Assembly (NCBI RefSeq): GCF_022008365.1
Contig: NZ_JAIRBA010000013.1
Location: forward strand, 1-64,000
DNA: 64,000 bases
Origin: Aequorivita vitellina
GTDB lineage: Bacteria; Bacteroidota; Bacteroidia; Flavobacteriales; Flavobacteriaceae
Direction: 5' to 3'
Shown here: positions 1 through 7,601 of the stretch, piece by piece
Layout of the letters: each line of letters starts with the position of its first letter
Position numbering within the stretch: position 1 is the stretch's first letter
Program-made: the position numbers and the translations under genes
The notes under the pieces: model-generated
Told to the model about the DNA's origin: nothing
Seen by the model: the letters and a program-made list of their open reading frames with translations, nothing else
Databases searched by the model: none

Positions 1-505
1 AAGTAAGCGCCAAATGTGTCGCGCCAGCTGGAAACTGTACATTTTTCATATCAAAATTGGTAATGTGTAACCTTCGGCTTGTAAAATCAAAATCCTCTGA
101 AGCTGCCAAGGTCTCCATAACATTACAAGAGGGCGTAAATTGAAAATCCTGCAACAACTGTATGCCTCTTGGGGTGTCCAGGCCAGGGCCAACGCTTCTC
201 TTTCCGCGACTGTTTATTCTATCCTGGTCCTTTATTCTGGTAAACAATTGCACCATCCGCCCGTGCAGCTCCCCGTCTTTTCTCACACATAAAAACGGCG
301 CAAGTGCCATTTTAAATGCTTTCTTCGTCTTGCTACACCTTCCAAATTCCGAGGCGTTTTCCATAGTTCGCACCGGCTTTTTCTTCTGGTCTTTACTAAA
401 ACCACCTCCCGCTTTCCGCGCTAAGGATCCAGCATTTTTGGTGTTGTAAAAATTTAAATCTCCAATGGTCCCTTTTAACTTAATAATTCCTACCTGCTTT
501 GCCAT
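1..505 (-). CDS. Hypothetical Bacteroidetes protein, 5' part only (runs off the left edge)
   Basis: The minus strand is open from an ATG at 505-503 to the first base of the window, about 168 codons with no stop, so the gene continues beyond the left edge. The product begins MAKQVGIIKLKGTIGDLNFY, is basic and has no signal peptide. The start resembles a family of uncharacterised Bacteroidetes proteins that open with MAKQxGIIKLxGTIGxLxFY followed by an Ala-Arg-x-Lys-Gly-Gly stretch; this is from memory and no function is known to me. A forward-strand ORF in the same place is only its shadow. The phased repeat array at 560-636 lies directly upstream of this start. Confidence 0.75.
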   Translation of the reverse strand, partial: MAKQVGIIKLKGTIGDLNFYNTKNAGSLARKAGGGFSKDQKKKPVRTMENASEFGRCSKTKKAFKMALAPFLCVRKDGELHGRMVQLFTRIKDQDRINSRGKRSVGPGLDTPRGIQLLQDFQFTPSCNVMETLAASEDFDFTSRRLHITNFDMKNVQFPAGATHLALT

Positions 506-559
506 AATATAAAGTTTAAATAAAGTAAATATAACACATAATCTACTAAAAGTCAAGTT

Positions 560-636
560 TATAGTAATTATATATTATATATATAGTAATGTTATAGTAA
601 CTTTATAGTATGTTTACAGTATGTCTATAGTATATA
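560..636. repeat. Seven tandem 11-bp units, consensus TATAGTAnnnn
   Basis: Units start at 560, 571, 582, 593, 604, 615 and 626. The heptamer TATAGTA is perfect at 560, 582, 593, 604 and 626, becomes TATATTA at 571 and TACAGTA at 615, while the 4-bp remainder varies. Only the 7-bp core is kept on a strict 11-bp pitch, close to one helical turn. The array starts 55 bp upstream of the minus-strand start at 505. It may be an operator array or a decaying minisatellite. Confidence 0.8.
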
Positions 637-862
637 AAATATATTGAAAATATATCAAATACATTATAATTCTCCTCCACTGACGCGCGATTGCATCGGG
701 CGCCAATCGCCAATCCATGCAGCTAAGGCTAAGAAAAATAATTCGCGGCCCTCTAACCCTAAAAAGGTCATTTTGACACATATATAATTAAAGAAATGGT
801 GTTTTAAGAAGTATTTATCGGAATATGTGCATCATATAGATTAGTAAATATGAAGTATCGAT

Positions 863-870
863 TAAATTTG
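863..870 (+). promoter_or_regulatory. Candidate -7 element TAAATTTG
   Basis: A perfect match to the Bacteroidetes TAnnTTTG element, 29 bp before the ATG at 900 of the acyl-CoA synthetase gene. No clear -33 TTTG lies at the expected spacing. Confidence 0.35.
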
Positions 871-899
871 TTAATTTGCACTTACAATCTTTATACATT

Positions 900-2681
900 A
901 TGACAGAACCAAAAAGACTCTTCGACTTTCCATACTACCAACTTGAAAAATACCCTCAAGAAAAAGCCCTTGTAACCAAACACAACGGCAAATGGATACC
1001 TACTTCTACCCAAGAATATATAAATAAAGCCAATGCTATAAGTAGGGCGCTAATACAAATGGGCGTGAAACCTAACGATAAAGTGGCGCTTATATCCACC
1101 ACCAATCGCACCGAATGGAACATCTGCGACATAGGTATAATGCAAACCGGCGCGCAAGATGTGCCCATCTACCCTACTATTTCAGAGTCTGAATACGAAT
1201 ATGTGCTCAACCACAGTGAAGCCATGTATTGCTTTGTTTCAGATCAAGTGGTTTATGACAAAGTAATGTCTATTAAAGCCAATGTACCTTCGTTAAAAGA
1301 TGTTTTCACTTTCAATGAAATTAAAGGTGCAAAAAACTGGAGCGAGGTTCTGGAAAAAGGAAAGGACGAATCCAATCAAGACGAATTAGATAAAAGAAAA
1401 GAAGCCATAAACGAAGACGATGTGGCTACCTTAATTTATACCTCCGGAACAACTGGGAAACCAAAAGGGGTAATGCTTTCGCATAAAAATATTGGTAGCA
1501 ACGCTAAATTTAGTGCCGAAAGATTACCTATTGAACTCGGAAAATCGTCGGCCTTGAGTTTCTTGCCTGTATGCCACGTGTACGAACGAATGCTGCATTA
1601 TATGTATCAATATTGTGGTGTGGAACTCTATTTTGCCGAATCGCTTGAAACTATTAGCGATAACCTAAAAGAAGTAAAACCCGAAGTAATGACCGCCGTG
1701 CCACGCGTTTTGGAAAAGGTGTACGATAAAATATATGCCAAAGGAGCAGAGCTCACTGGCATTAAAAAGAAACTTTTCTTTTGGGCAATCGATTTAGGTT
1801 TAAAATACGAACCTTACGGCGAAAATGGCTGGTGGTACGAAAGCCAACTTAAATTGGCCAACAAACTTATTTTTAGCAAATGGCGCGAGGCTTTGGGCGG
1901 CAACCTAAAAGCTATTGCCTCTGGTAGCGCTCCCTTACAACCGCGTTTGGCCCGAGTTTTTAACGCTGCACAAATTCCGGTAATGGAAGGTTATGGCCTT
2001 ACAGAAACCTCTCCCGTGGTATCGGTAAACGATATGCGTAACAAAGGTTTTAAAATTGGAACCGTAGGCAGACCGTTAAGCCAAACTGAAGTTAAAATTG
2101 CCGAAGATGGCGAGATTTTGGTCCAAGGCCCGCAAGTAATGGTTGGCTATTATAAAAATGATGAGGAAACTGAAAAAGTGATGGAAGGTGGCTATTTTCA
2201 CACCGGTGATATAGGCGAAATTGATAGCGACGGCTTTTTAAAGATCACCGATCGTAAAAAAGAAATGTTCAAAACTAGTGGCGGTAAATACGTTGCGCCA
2301 CAAGTAATTGAAAACGTGATGAAACAATCGCGTTTCATCGAGCAGATAATGGTTATTGGTGAAGGCGAAAAAATGCCCGCCGCCCTTATCCAACCCGATT
2401 TTGAGTTTGTAAAGGAATGGGGGGCACTAAAAAACCACAACCTGCCTACAGACCCAAAGGAATTGGTGAAAAACAAAGAGGTAATTGCCCGCATACAGGA
2501 AGAAGTAGATCACTACAACGAAAAGTTCGGCCATTGGGAACGCGTAAAAAAATTCGAGCTAACCCCCGATGTTTGGAGCATTGAAGGCGGACAACTAACC
2601 CCAACAATGAAAATGAAACGCAAAATAATTAAAGCAGATTACATAGATTTGTATAATAGGATTTATGATCATACTTCATAA
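900..2681 (+). CDS. Long-chain fatty acid--CoA ligase (AMP-forming synthetase)
   Basis: Activates free fatty acids to acyl-CoA through an acyl-adenylate, supplying the fadN-fadA-fadE pathway encoded about 4 kb downstream. The 594-residue product carries the ATP/AMP loop YTSGTTGKPKG (about 180-190), the adenylation motif GYGLTET (about 364-370) and the hinge region starting DRKKEMFKTSGGK at about 451. Length and motifs fit the COG1022 long-chain synthetases. An in-frame TTG lies at 876, but the ATG at 900 gives the normal N-terminus (MTEPKRLFDF) and is preferred. No signal peptide; cytoplasmic or peripheral membrane. Substrate chain length cannot be read from the sequence. Confidence 0.92.
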   Translation: MTEPKRLFDFPYYQLEKYPQEKALVTKHNGKWIPTSTQEYINKANAISRALIQMGVKPNDKVALISTTNRTEWNICDIGIMQTGAQDVPIYPTISESEYEYVLNHSEAMYCFVSDQVVYDKVMSIKANVPSLKDVFTFNEIKGAKNWSEVLEKGKDESNQDELDKRKEAINEDDVATLIYTSGTTGKPKGVMLSHKNIGSNAKFSAERLPIELGKSSALSFLPVCHVYERMLHYMYQYCGVELYFAESLETISDNLKEVKPEVMTAVPRVLEKVYDKIYAKGAELTGIKKKLFFWAIDLGLKYEPYGENGWWYESQLKLANKLIFSKWREALGGNLKAIASGSAPLQPRLARVFNAAQIPVMEGYGLTETSPVVSVNDMRNKGFKIGTVGRPLSQTEVKIAEDGEILVQGPQVMVGYYKNDEETEKVMEGGYFHTGDIGEIDSDGFLKITDRKKEMFKTSGGKYVAPQVIENVMKQSRFIEQIMVIGEGEKMPAALIQPDFEFVKEWGALKNHNLPTDPKELVKNKEVIARIQEEVDHYNEKFGHWERVKKFELTPDVWSIEGGQLTPTMKMKRKIIKADYIDLYNRIYDHTS

Positions 2682-2723
2682 ATAGGCTTCTATTGATTTT
2701 CACACTGTCATTTGTTGGGTTAT

Positions 2724-3014
2724 ATGAAAACTTTAGAAACCATTAAAAAAAAGAACTTGGTAGAAGCAAAGCTGCTTTGGTAAAGAAATATCCCATATAT
2801 TCTGTAGCTATTTTCGGTGCTGTTTCGCGAAATGAACAAACAAAAGATAACGATCTCGATATTTTGTTAGATTACATTGAAAGCTAGGAATTCGTTTTAT
2901 TAACCGTTCCAATGAAATTGAAAAACAACTAGGTCTAAATATTGATCTCGTGTCAAGAAATGGCGAAAAAGCCAAGTATTTTAAGTAATTGAAGAAGATT
3001 TAATTTATTTCTAA
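2724..3014 (+). pseudogene. Remnant of a MNT-type nucleotidyltransferase gene with at least three frame breaks
   Basis: Joined across frames, the translation reads as a small nucleotidyltransferase of the MNT/HEPN type. It starts MKTLETIKKK, then shifts frame near 2770 to a segment with FGAVSRNEQTKDNDLDIL, the typical G-S/A-V-S-R then D-x-D core. A TAG stops that frame at about 2886. The next frame resumes with IEKQLGLNIDLVSRNG, and a last shift near 2980 is needed to reach the usual acidic tail (VIEEDLIYF) and stop at 3012-3014. Such proteins are normally about 95-100 residues, which the 291 bp matches. No HEPN partner lies nearby, so only the dead antitoxin-like half remains. Confidence 0.8.
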
Positions 3015-3058
3015 ATCTTCTTCCTTTGCTTATAATTCTAGAAATTAATAATTAAATA

Positions 3059-3385
3059 ATGAATTGGATTCTCCTAATAATCGGCGGTCTCTTTGAAGTC
3101 GGCTTTGCAGCTTGCTTAGGCAAAGTAAAAGAAACCACGGGCTGGGAATCTAAACTCTGGTTCATTGGCTTTTTAATATGTCTAGCCATAAGTATGGCTT
3201 TTCTTATAAAAGCTTCAAAAACGCTTCCCATCGGTACGGCCTATGCCGTTTGGACAGGTATCGGCGCCGTGGGAACGGTCTTAGTCGGAATTTTCTACTT
3301 TAACGAACCCGCAACTTTTTGGCGCGTTTTCTTTCTTTCAACCCTTATTTTCTCCATTGTAGGCCTAAAGTTCGTAACCAATTAA
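3059..3385 (+). CDS. sugE: Small multidrug resistance (SMR) transporter, SugE/Gdx-like
   Basis: A 108-residue protein with four predicted membrane helices, the normal SMR size, acting as an inner-membrane dimer that exchanges protons for cations. The conserved membrane Glu is at position 13 (GGLFEVGFA), and the third helix carries GTAYAVWTGIGAVGT, which is closer to the SugE/Gdx branch (guanidinium exporters) than to EmrE. The subtype assignment rests on this resemblance only. No guanidine riboswitch-like structure was seen in the short upstream gap, which instead holds the nucleotidyltransferase pseudogene. Confidence 0.88.
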   Translation: MNWILLIIGGLFEVGFAACLGKVKETTGWESKLWFIGFLICLAISMAFLIKASKTLPIGTAYAVWTGIGAVGTVLVGIFYFNEPATFWRVFFLSTLIFSIVGLKFVTN

Positions 3386-3462
3386 AGTTTCGTTAAACCA
3401 ATTTTAATCCTTCTTCACCCCTTCCCTATTTCTTATATTTAAGGAAAACGTATTGCTCTAAA

Positions 3463-3996
3463 ATGAAGACCATTTGGACCATCGGACATTCAACGCGCAC
3501 CTTCGACGAATTTTTAAAATTGCTGCAAGCCTTCAATATAAATGCCCTCGTCGATGTACGCCATTATCCCGGGTCGCGAAAATTTCCACACTACAATAAA
3601 GACAGTTTAGAAATATCACTTCCCGAAAACAACGTTGAATATACACATCTCGTAGATTTAGGCGGACGCAGAAAACCTGAGCCTAATTCAAAAAACGATG
3701 CGTGGCGACTCGACTCTTTTAAAGGGTATGCAGATTATATGCAGACCGAACAGTTTAAGCAAGCATTAAAATCATTAAAGGAAATTGCCGCCGATAAACA
3801 TACCGCCATCATGTGCGCCGAAGCCGTTTGGTGGAGCTGCCACCGTTCTTTAATCGCAGATATTTTAAAAGTGGATGGCTGGACAGTGCTACATATTATG
3901 AGCGAAAATACAGCCACCGAACACCCCTTCACCGCCCCCGCAAAAGTGATAAACGGAAAGCTGGATTATTCAAAGGAAAAGGAAAAAAAGTCGTAA
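3463..3996 (+). CDS. DUF488 family protein
   Basis: A 177-residue cytoplasmic protein with the family hallmarks: TIGHS at residues 6-10, DVRHYPGSRKFP from 31, and MCAEAVWWSCHR at about 117-128 with its Cys and Cys-His. The family is widespread, and its function is not established to my knowledge. A TATATTTA box at 3434-3441, a one-base variant of TAnnTTTG, precedes the start. A heptad-repeat spacer separates it from the marR gene. The C-terminus is Lys-rich. Confidence 0.85.
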   Translation: MKTIWTIGHSTRTFDEFLKLLQAFNINALVDVRHYPGSRKFPHYNKDSLEISLPENNVEYTHLVDLGGRRKPEPNSKNDAWRLDSFKGYADYMQTEQFKQALKSLKEIAADKHTAIMCAEAVWWSCHRSLIADILKVDGWTVLHIMSENTATEHPFTAPAKVINGKLDYSKEKEKKS

Positions 3997-4046
3997 CACT
4001 CGTGGGCGTCTCAGATTAAGTTCACTTCTTATTTATTTAATAATTA

Positions 4047-4078
4047 GTCCTACGCCTTAAGTCCTACAGTCTTAAGTC
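4047..4078 (+). repeat. 7-bp repeat spacer between the DUF488 gene and marR
   Basis: Units GTCCTAC (4047), GCCTTAA (4054), GTCCTAC (4061), AGTCTTA (4068), then a partial AGTC. The two GTCCTAC copies are exactly 14 bp apart. This is the same style of 7-bp spacer as in the fad operon. Confidence 0.55.
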
Positions 4079-4095
4079 AAATATTTTTCACATAT

Positions 4096-4128
4096 ACTAT
4101 GCGTGCATAATAAATTTTTGTATCTTTG
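4096..4128 (+). promoter_or_regulatory. Probable marR promoter with an overlapping palindromic operator
   Basis: TATCTTTG at 4121-4128 is a perfect -7 element 27 bp before the marR ATG. Just upstream, at 4096-4111, lies an imperfect 16-bp palindrome with the perfect core TATGC-GT-GCATA. It occupies the region where the -33 element would be, which suits MarR self-repression. The binding is inferred. Confidence 0.55.
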
Positions 4129-4154
4129 GTTCTCCACTTTTTCAGAAATATTAA

Positions 4155-4607
4155 ATGCAAGAAAAACACAAAGAGAAAACAATAGATTACATACTTCGCT
4201 CTACTTGGATGAACGTATCTAAAATGTACAACGAAGAAGCCGGAAAAAAAGGAAGTACAATGGCCACAGGTTTTGCACTTATAAGTATAGACCCCGAATT
4301 AGGAACACCTTCAACCGCGCTTGGACCCAAAATGGGTATGGAAGCTACAAGTCTTTCACGTACTTTGAAAGCTATGGAACAAAAAGGATTGATAGAACGT
4401 AAACCCAATCCTGAAGACGGTCGCGGGGTGTTAATTCATTTAACAGAATTTGGAAAAGAAATGCGTATCTTTTCAAAGGAAGTAGTACTGGGTTTCGACC
4501 AAGCGGTTCAAAAAAATGTTTCCGCCGAAGAACTTGAGACCTTTAAAAAGGTAACGAATACAATTAATGAGTTAATCAATTCAAAAAAAATATACGATTC
4601 CGAATAA
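4155..4607 (+). CDS. MarR-family transcriptional regulator of the fad genes
   Basis: A 150-residue winged-helix regulator. The recognition-helix region (SLSRTLKAMEQKGLIER) and wing (PEDGRGVLIHLTEFGKE) are clear, and the length is normal. It lies 54 bp upstream of fadN in the same direction, so it probably controls the beta-oxidation operon and itself in response to acyl-CoA or a fatty acid. The ligand is inferred from context only. A palindrome overlaps its own promoter, and a second small inverted repeat, GCCC and GGGC separated by 7 bases, lies at 4628-4642 between marR and fadN. Confidence 0.88.
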   Translation: MQEKHKEKTIDYILRSTWMNVSKMYNEEAGKKGSTMATGFALISIDPELGTPSTALGPKMGMEATSLSRTLKAMEQKGLIERKPNPEDGRGVLIHLTEFGKEMRIFSKEVVLGFDQAVQKNVSAEELETFKKVTNTINELINSKKIYDSE

Positions 4608-4661
4608 AAATTCAGAATTCATAACACGCCCCTTAAACGGGCAGAAATAAATTTAAAAAAC

Positions 4662-7070
4662 ATGTCAAAAAGAAGAATTAACAAAGTAGCGGTAATCGGT
4701 TCCGGAATAATGGGAAGCGGTATAGCCTGCCATTTCGCCAATATAGGCGTTGAAGTGCTCCTGCTAGACATCGTTCCCCGCGAACTTACCGATGCCGAAA
4801 AGCAAAAAGGACTTACACTTGAAGATAAAGTGGTGCGAAACAGAATTGTAAATACAGATTTACAAAAAGCCATAAAAAGCAACCCCGCCCCACTCTATCA
4901 CAAAGATTTTGCAAAGCGAATTACCACCGGAAACCTGGAAGACGATATTGCAAAAGTGAATACAGCCGATTGGATTATTGAAGTTGTAATTGAACGTTTA
5001 GACATTAAAAAACAAGTTTTTGAAAATCTAGACAAGCACAGAAAACCGGGCACGCTTATTACTTCAAATACCTCGGGTATTCCTATTAAATTTATGAGCG
5101 AAGGACGAAGTGACGATTTCCAAAAACATTTCTGCGGCACCCACTTTTTCAATCCACCGCGTTACTTAAAACTCTTTGAAATTATTCCCGGACCAAAAAC
5201 TTCACCCGAAGTATTAGATTTCTTAAATGGCTACGGCGAAAAGTTCCTCGGAAAAACCTCCGTAATCGCAAAAGACACGCCTGCATTTATAGGAAACAGA
5301 ATTGGAATCTTCGGCATTCAAAGCCTTTTTCACCAAGTAAAAGAAATGGGGCTTACGGTTGAAGAAGTAGATAAACTAACTGGTCCCGTGATTGGCCGAC
5401 CAAAATCTGCTACCTTCCGCACTGTTGATGTTGTTGGCCTAGATACCTTGGTGCACGTTGCCAAAGGCATATACGAAAATGCTCCCGAAGACGAAGAACA
5501 CAGCATCTTCCAAATTCCGGGTTTCATCGATACAATGATGGAAAAAAAATGGCTGGGAAGCAAAAGCGGACAAGGTTTCTACAAAAAAGTAAAAAATGAC
5601 GACGGCAGCAGCGAAATCCTAACGCTCGACCTCGATTCTTTAGACTATAGAAAAAGTAAGAAAGCAAATTTCGGCACTTTGGAAAAAACCAAATCGGTTG
5701 ATAAAGTAACCGACCGTTTCCCAATTCTGGTTGCTGGCGACGATAAAGCAGGCGAATTTTACCGAAAAAACTTCGGCGCCATGTTCGCTTATGTTTCAAA
5801 GCGAATTCCTGAAATAACCGACGAGCTTTACAAGATTGACGATGCAATGAAAGCAGGTTTTGGTTGGGATAATGGGCCCTTCGAAATTTGGGATGCCGTT
5901 GGCGTTAAAAAAGGAATTGAACTAATTAAAGATTTAGGAAAAGAACCAGCCGCATGGGTAAACGAAATGCTTGAAGCTGGCGTAGATTATTTTTACACTG
6001 TAAAAGACGGAAACACCTATTATTACGACATTCCGCAGAAAAAACATCTAAAAGTTCCCGGACAAGATTCATTTATAATCCTCGATAACATTCGTAAAAC
6101 TTCAGAGGTTTTTAGAAATAACGGAGTTGTAGTTGAAGATCTTGGCGATGGAATTTTAAATGTAGAATTCATCAGTAAAATGAACGCCGTTGGAGGCGAT
6201 GTTTTAGCCGGAATCAACAAAGCCATCGACTTGGCCGAAAAAGATTACGACGGTTTGGTAATTGCCAACAACGGGAAAAATTTCTCCGTAGGCGCCAACA
6301 TCGGAATGATATTTATGATGGCGGTGGAGCAGGAATACGACGAGCTGAACGCTGCCGTAAAATACTTCCAAGATACCAGTATGCGTCTTCGCTACTCTTC
6401 AATTCCTGTTGTGGTTGCGCCACACGGAATGACTTTGGGCGGGGGTTGCGAATTTACCCTTCACGCAGACAGAGTAGTTGCAGCGGCCGAAAGTTATATT
6501 GGTTTGGTAGAATTCGGCGTTGGAGTAATTCCCGGCGGTGGTGGTTCCAAAGAAATGGCAATGCGCGCGAGCGATTTATTCAGAAAAGATGATGTTGAAC
6601 TCAACACCCTTCAAGAATTTTTCTTAACCATCGCAATGGCAAAAGTATCCACTTCGGCTTATGAAGCTTACGATACCGGCATTCTTCAAAAAGGAAAAGA
6701 TATTGTAATCGTAAACCAAAATAGGCAGATTGCCGCAGCCAAAGAAGTTGCGCGTTTTATGGCAGATCAAGGTTATACGAAACCAATTCCAAGAACAGAT
6801 ATAAAAGTACTCGGAAAACAAGCGTTGGGAATGTTCCTAGTTGGAACCGATCAAATGCTTGCCGGAAACTATATTAGCGAACACGACAAGAAAATAGCCA
6901 ACAAACTTGCCTACGTTATGGCAGGTGGCGATTTAAGTGAAGCGAGCTACGTAAGCGAGCAATACTTACTAGATCTTGAAAGAGAAGCTTTCCTAAGTTT
7001 AACCGGAGAACGAAAAACCTTAGAAAGATTACAGCATATGATTCAGAAAGGCAAACCGCTTAGAAATTAG
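4662..7070 (+). CDS. fadN: 3-hydroxyacyl-CoA dehydrogenase / enoyl-CoA hydratase fusion (FadN type)
   Basis: An 802-residue bifunctional beta-oxidation enzyme performing hydration of enoyl-CoA and NAD-dependent oxidation of 3-hydroxyacyl-CoA. The order is dehydrogenase first: a Rossmann motif GSGIMGSGIA at about 13-22 and the catalytic His in HFFNP at 161. The hydratase/crotonase domain is C-terminal, with its oxyanion region (TLGGGCEF) near 590 and PGGGGSK near 624. This order and size match Bacillus FadN rather than E. coli FadB, where the hydratase domain is N-terminal. It is followed by an IVP gene, fadA and fadE, so the core fadN-fadA-fadE order is kept. The stop codon abuts a five-unit heptad repeat. 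Confidence 0.94.
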   Translation: MSKRRINKVAVIGSGIMGSGIACHFANIGVEVLLLDIVPRELTDAEKQKGLTLEDKVVRNRIVNTDLQKAIKSNPAPLYHKDFAKRITTGNLEDDIAKVNTADWIIEVVIERLDIKKQVFENLDKHRKPGTLITSNTSGIPIKFMSEGRSDDFQKHFCGTHFFNPPRYLKLFEIIPGPKTSPEVLDFLNGYGEKFLGKTSVIAKDTPAFIGNRIGIFGIQSLFHQVKEMGLTVEEVDKLTGPVIGRPKSATFRTVDVVGLDTLVHVAKGIYENAPEDEEHSIFQIPGFIDTMMEKKWLGSKSGQGFYKKVKNDDGSSEILTLDLDSLDYRKSKKANFGTLEKTKSVDKVTDRFPILVAGDDKAGEFYRKNFGAMFAYVSKRIPEITDELYKIDDAMKAGFGWDNGPFEIWDAVGVKKGIELIKDLGKEPAAWVNEMLEAGVDYFYTVKDGNTYYYDIPQKKHLKVPGQDSFIILDNIRKTSEVFRNNGVVVEDLGDGILNVEFISKMNAVGGDVLAGINKAIDLAEKDYDGLVIANNGKNFSVGANIGMIFMMAVEQEYDELNAAVKYFQDTSMRLRYSSIPVVVAPHGMTLGGGCEFTLHADRVVAAAESYIGLVEFGVGVIPGGGGSKEMAMRASDLFRKDDVELNTLQEFFLTIAMAKVSTSAYEAYDTGILQKGKDIVIVNQNRQIAAAKEVARFMADQGYTKPIPRTDIKVLGKQALGMFLVGTDQMLAGNYISEHDKKIANKLAYVMAGGDLSEASYVSEQYLLDLEREAFLSLTGERKTLERLQHMIQKGKPLRN

Positions 7071-7105
7071 ATGTGAGATGTGAGATGTGAGATGTGAGAT
7101 GTGAG
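7071..7105 (+). repeat. Five perfect ATGTGAG heptads directly after the fadN stop codon
   Basis: Five identical 7-bp units begin at the first base after the fadN TAG. Read on the other strand they are TCT/CTC-type heptads like those at 7164-7198, so the two tracts are inverted relative to each other around a 58-bp AT-rich spacer and could pair in RNA. Confidence 0.9.
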
Positions 7106-7163
7106 AAAAATTGAAATCATTATAATATTGAATTTTAAATCTAAATTATTGTTTTTTATCAAA

Positions 7164-7198
7164 AAATCTAAAATCTCATGTCTAACTTCTAAGATCTA
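7164..7198 (+). repeat. Five degenerate TCT heptads ahead of the first IVP gene
   Basis: Units AAATCTA, AAATCTC, ATGTCTA, ACTTCTA, AGATCTA in a strict 7-bp frame (consensus nnnTCTA), ending 5 bp before the ATG at 7204. A near copy of this tract lies at 7565-7599 ahead of fadA, so the IVP gene is bracketed by direct repeats. Confidence 0.85.
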
Positions 7199-7203
7199 TT
7201 ATT

Positions 7204-7563
7204 ATGCACAACTTACAAGAATTAAAAATTTGGCAAAAATCGATGGATGTAACCGAACAAACCTATCGACTTTCGGCTGAATTTCCAAAAGAAGAAAAAT
7301 ATGGATTAACTAGCCAAATAAGAAGGAGCGCAGTTTCTATACCATCAAATATTGCTGAGGGTGCGGGAAGAAATACAAATGGAGAATTTAAAAACTTCTT
7401 AGGTATTGCAAATGGTTCTTCAAATGAATTGTTTACCCAACTAATTCTTTCCCATAGGCTTGAATTAGTTCCAGAAAACACAGTAAAACCAATTTTAAAT
7501 GAATTAATTGAGATACAGAAAATGAATTATTCTTTGATACTGAAATTTTCAAAGAAAATTTAA
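7204..7563 (+). CDS. Four-helix-bundle protein, S23/IVP family (copy 1)
   Basis: A 119-residue, all-helical protein of the family first seen as intervening-sequence proteins of 23S rRNA genes and related to the Avd accessory protein of diversity-generating retroelements. Family signatures are the LKIWQKSMD start, the central LTSQIRRSAVSIPSNIAEGAG at about 35-55 and the following GSSNEL. Here it is a free-standing gene between fadN and fadA, in operon direction, with five heptads on each side. No rRNA or reverse transcriptase lies nearby. Its role is unknown; members of the family bind nucleic acid or a partner protein. Confidence 0.88.
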   Translation: MHNLQELKIWQKSMDVTEQTYRLSAEFPKEEKYGLTSQIRRSAVSIPSNIAEGAGRNTNGEFKNFLGIANGSSNELFTQLILSHRLELVPENTVKPILNELIEIQKMNYSLILKFSKKI

Positions 7564-7564
7564 A

Positions 7565-7599
7565 AAGTCTAAAATCTCAAGTCTAAAATCTAATATCTA
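7565..7599 (+). repeat. Five TCT heptads between the IVP gene and fadA
   Basis: Units AAGTCTA, AAATCTC, AAGTCTA, AAATCTA, ATATCTA, starting one base after the IVP stop codon and ending 2 bp before the fadA ATG. The tract closely repeats 7164-7198, including the flanking TTATG, as if the sequence ahead of fadA had been duplicated when the IVP gene arrived. Confidence 0.85.
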
Positions 7600-7601
7600 T
7601 T

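Larger units (their letters stand above)
506..899. other. Gene-free region of about 394 bp between divergent genes
   Basis: No convincing gene lies here. It holds the 11-bp repeat array (560-636), then a GC-richer patch (about 680-755) unlike its AT-rich surroundings with a 7-bp perfect inverted repeat, GCGATTG at 687-693 and CAATCGC at 704-710. A TAAATTTG box lies at 863-870. A 17-codon ATG-initiated frame at 850-903 overlaps the next start as ATGA but is probably chance. The rest shows nothing I can name. Confidence 0.6.

Noticed and set aside
162-449. Plus-strand ORF of 95 codons near the left edge
   Set aside because: It is the shadow of the minus-strand gene that fills 1-505; its composition is atypical and it has no recognisable start region.
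850-903. 17-codon leader ORF overlapping the acyl-CoA synthetase start as ATGA
   Set aside because: A -7 promoter box lies inside it, and no attenuator-like structure follows; probably chance.
3813-4019. Plus-strand ORF overlapping the end of the DUF488 gene
   Set aside because: Out-of-frame shadow; the DUF488 frame carries all the conserved motifs.
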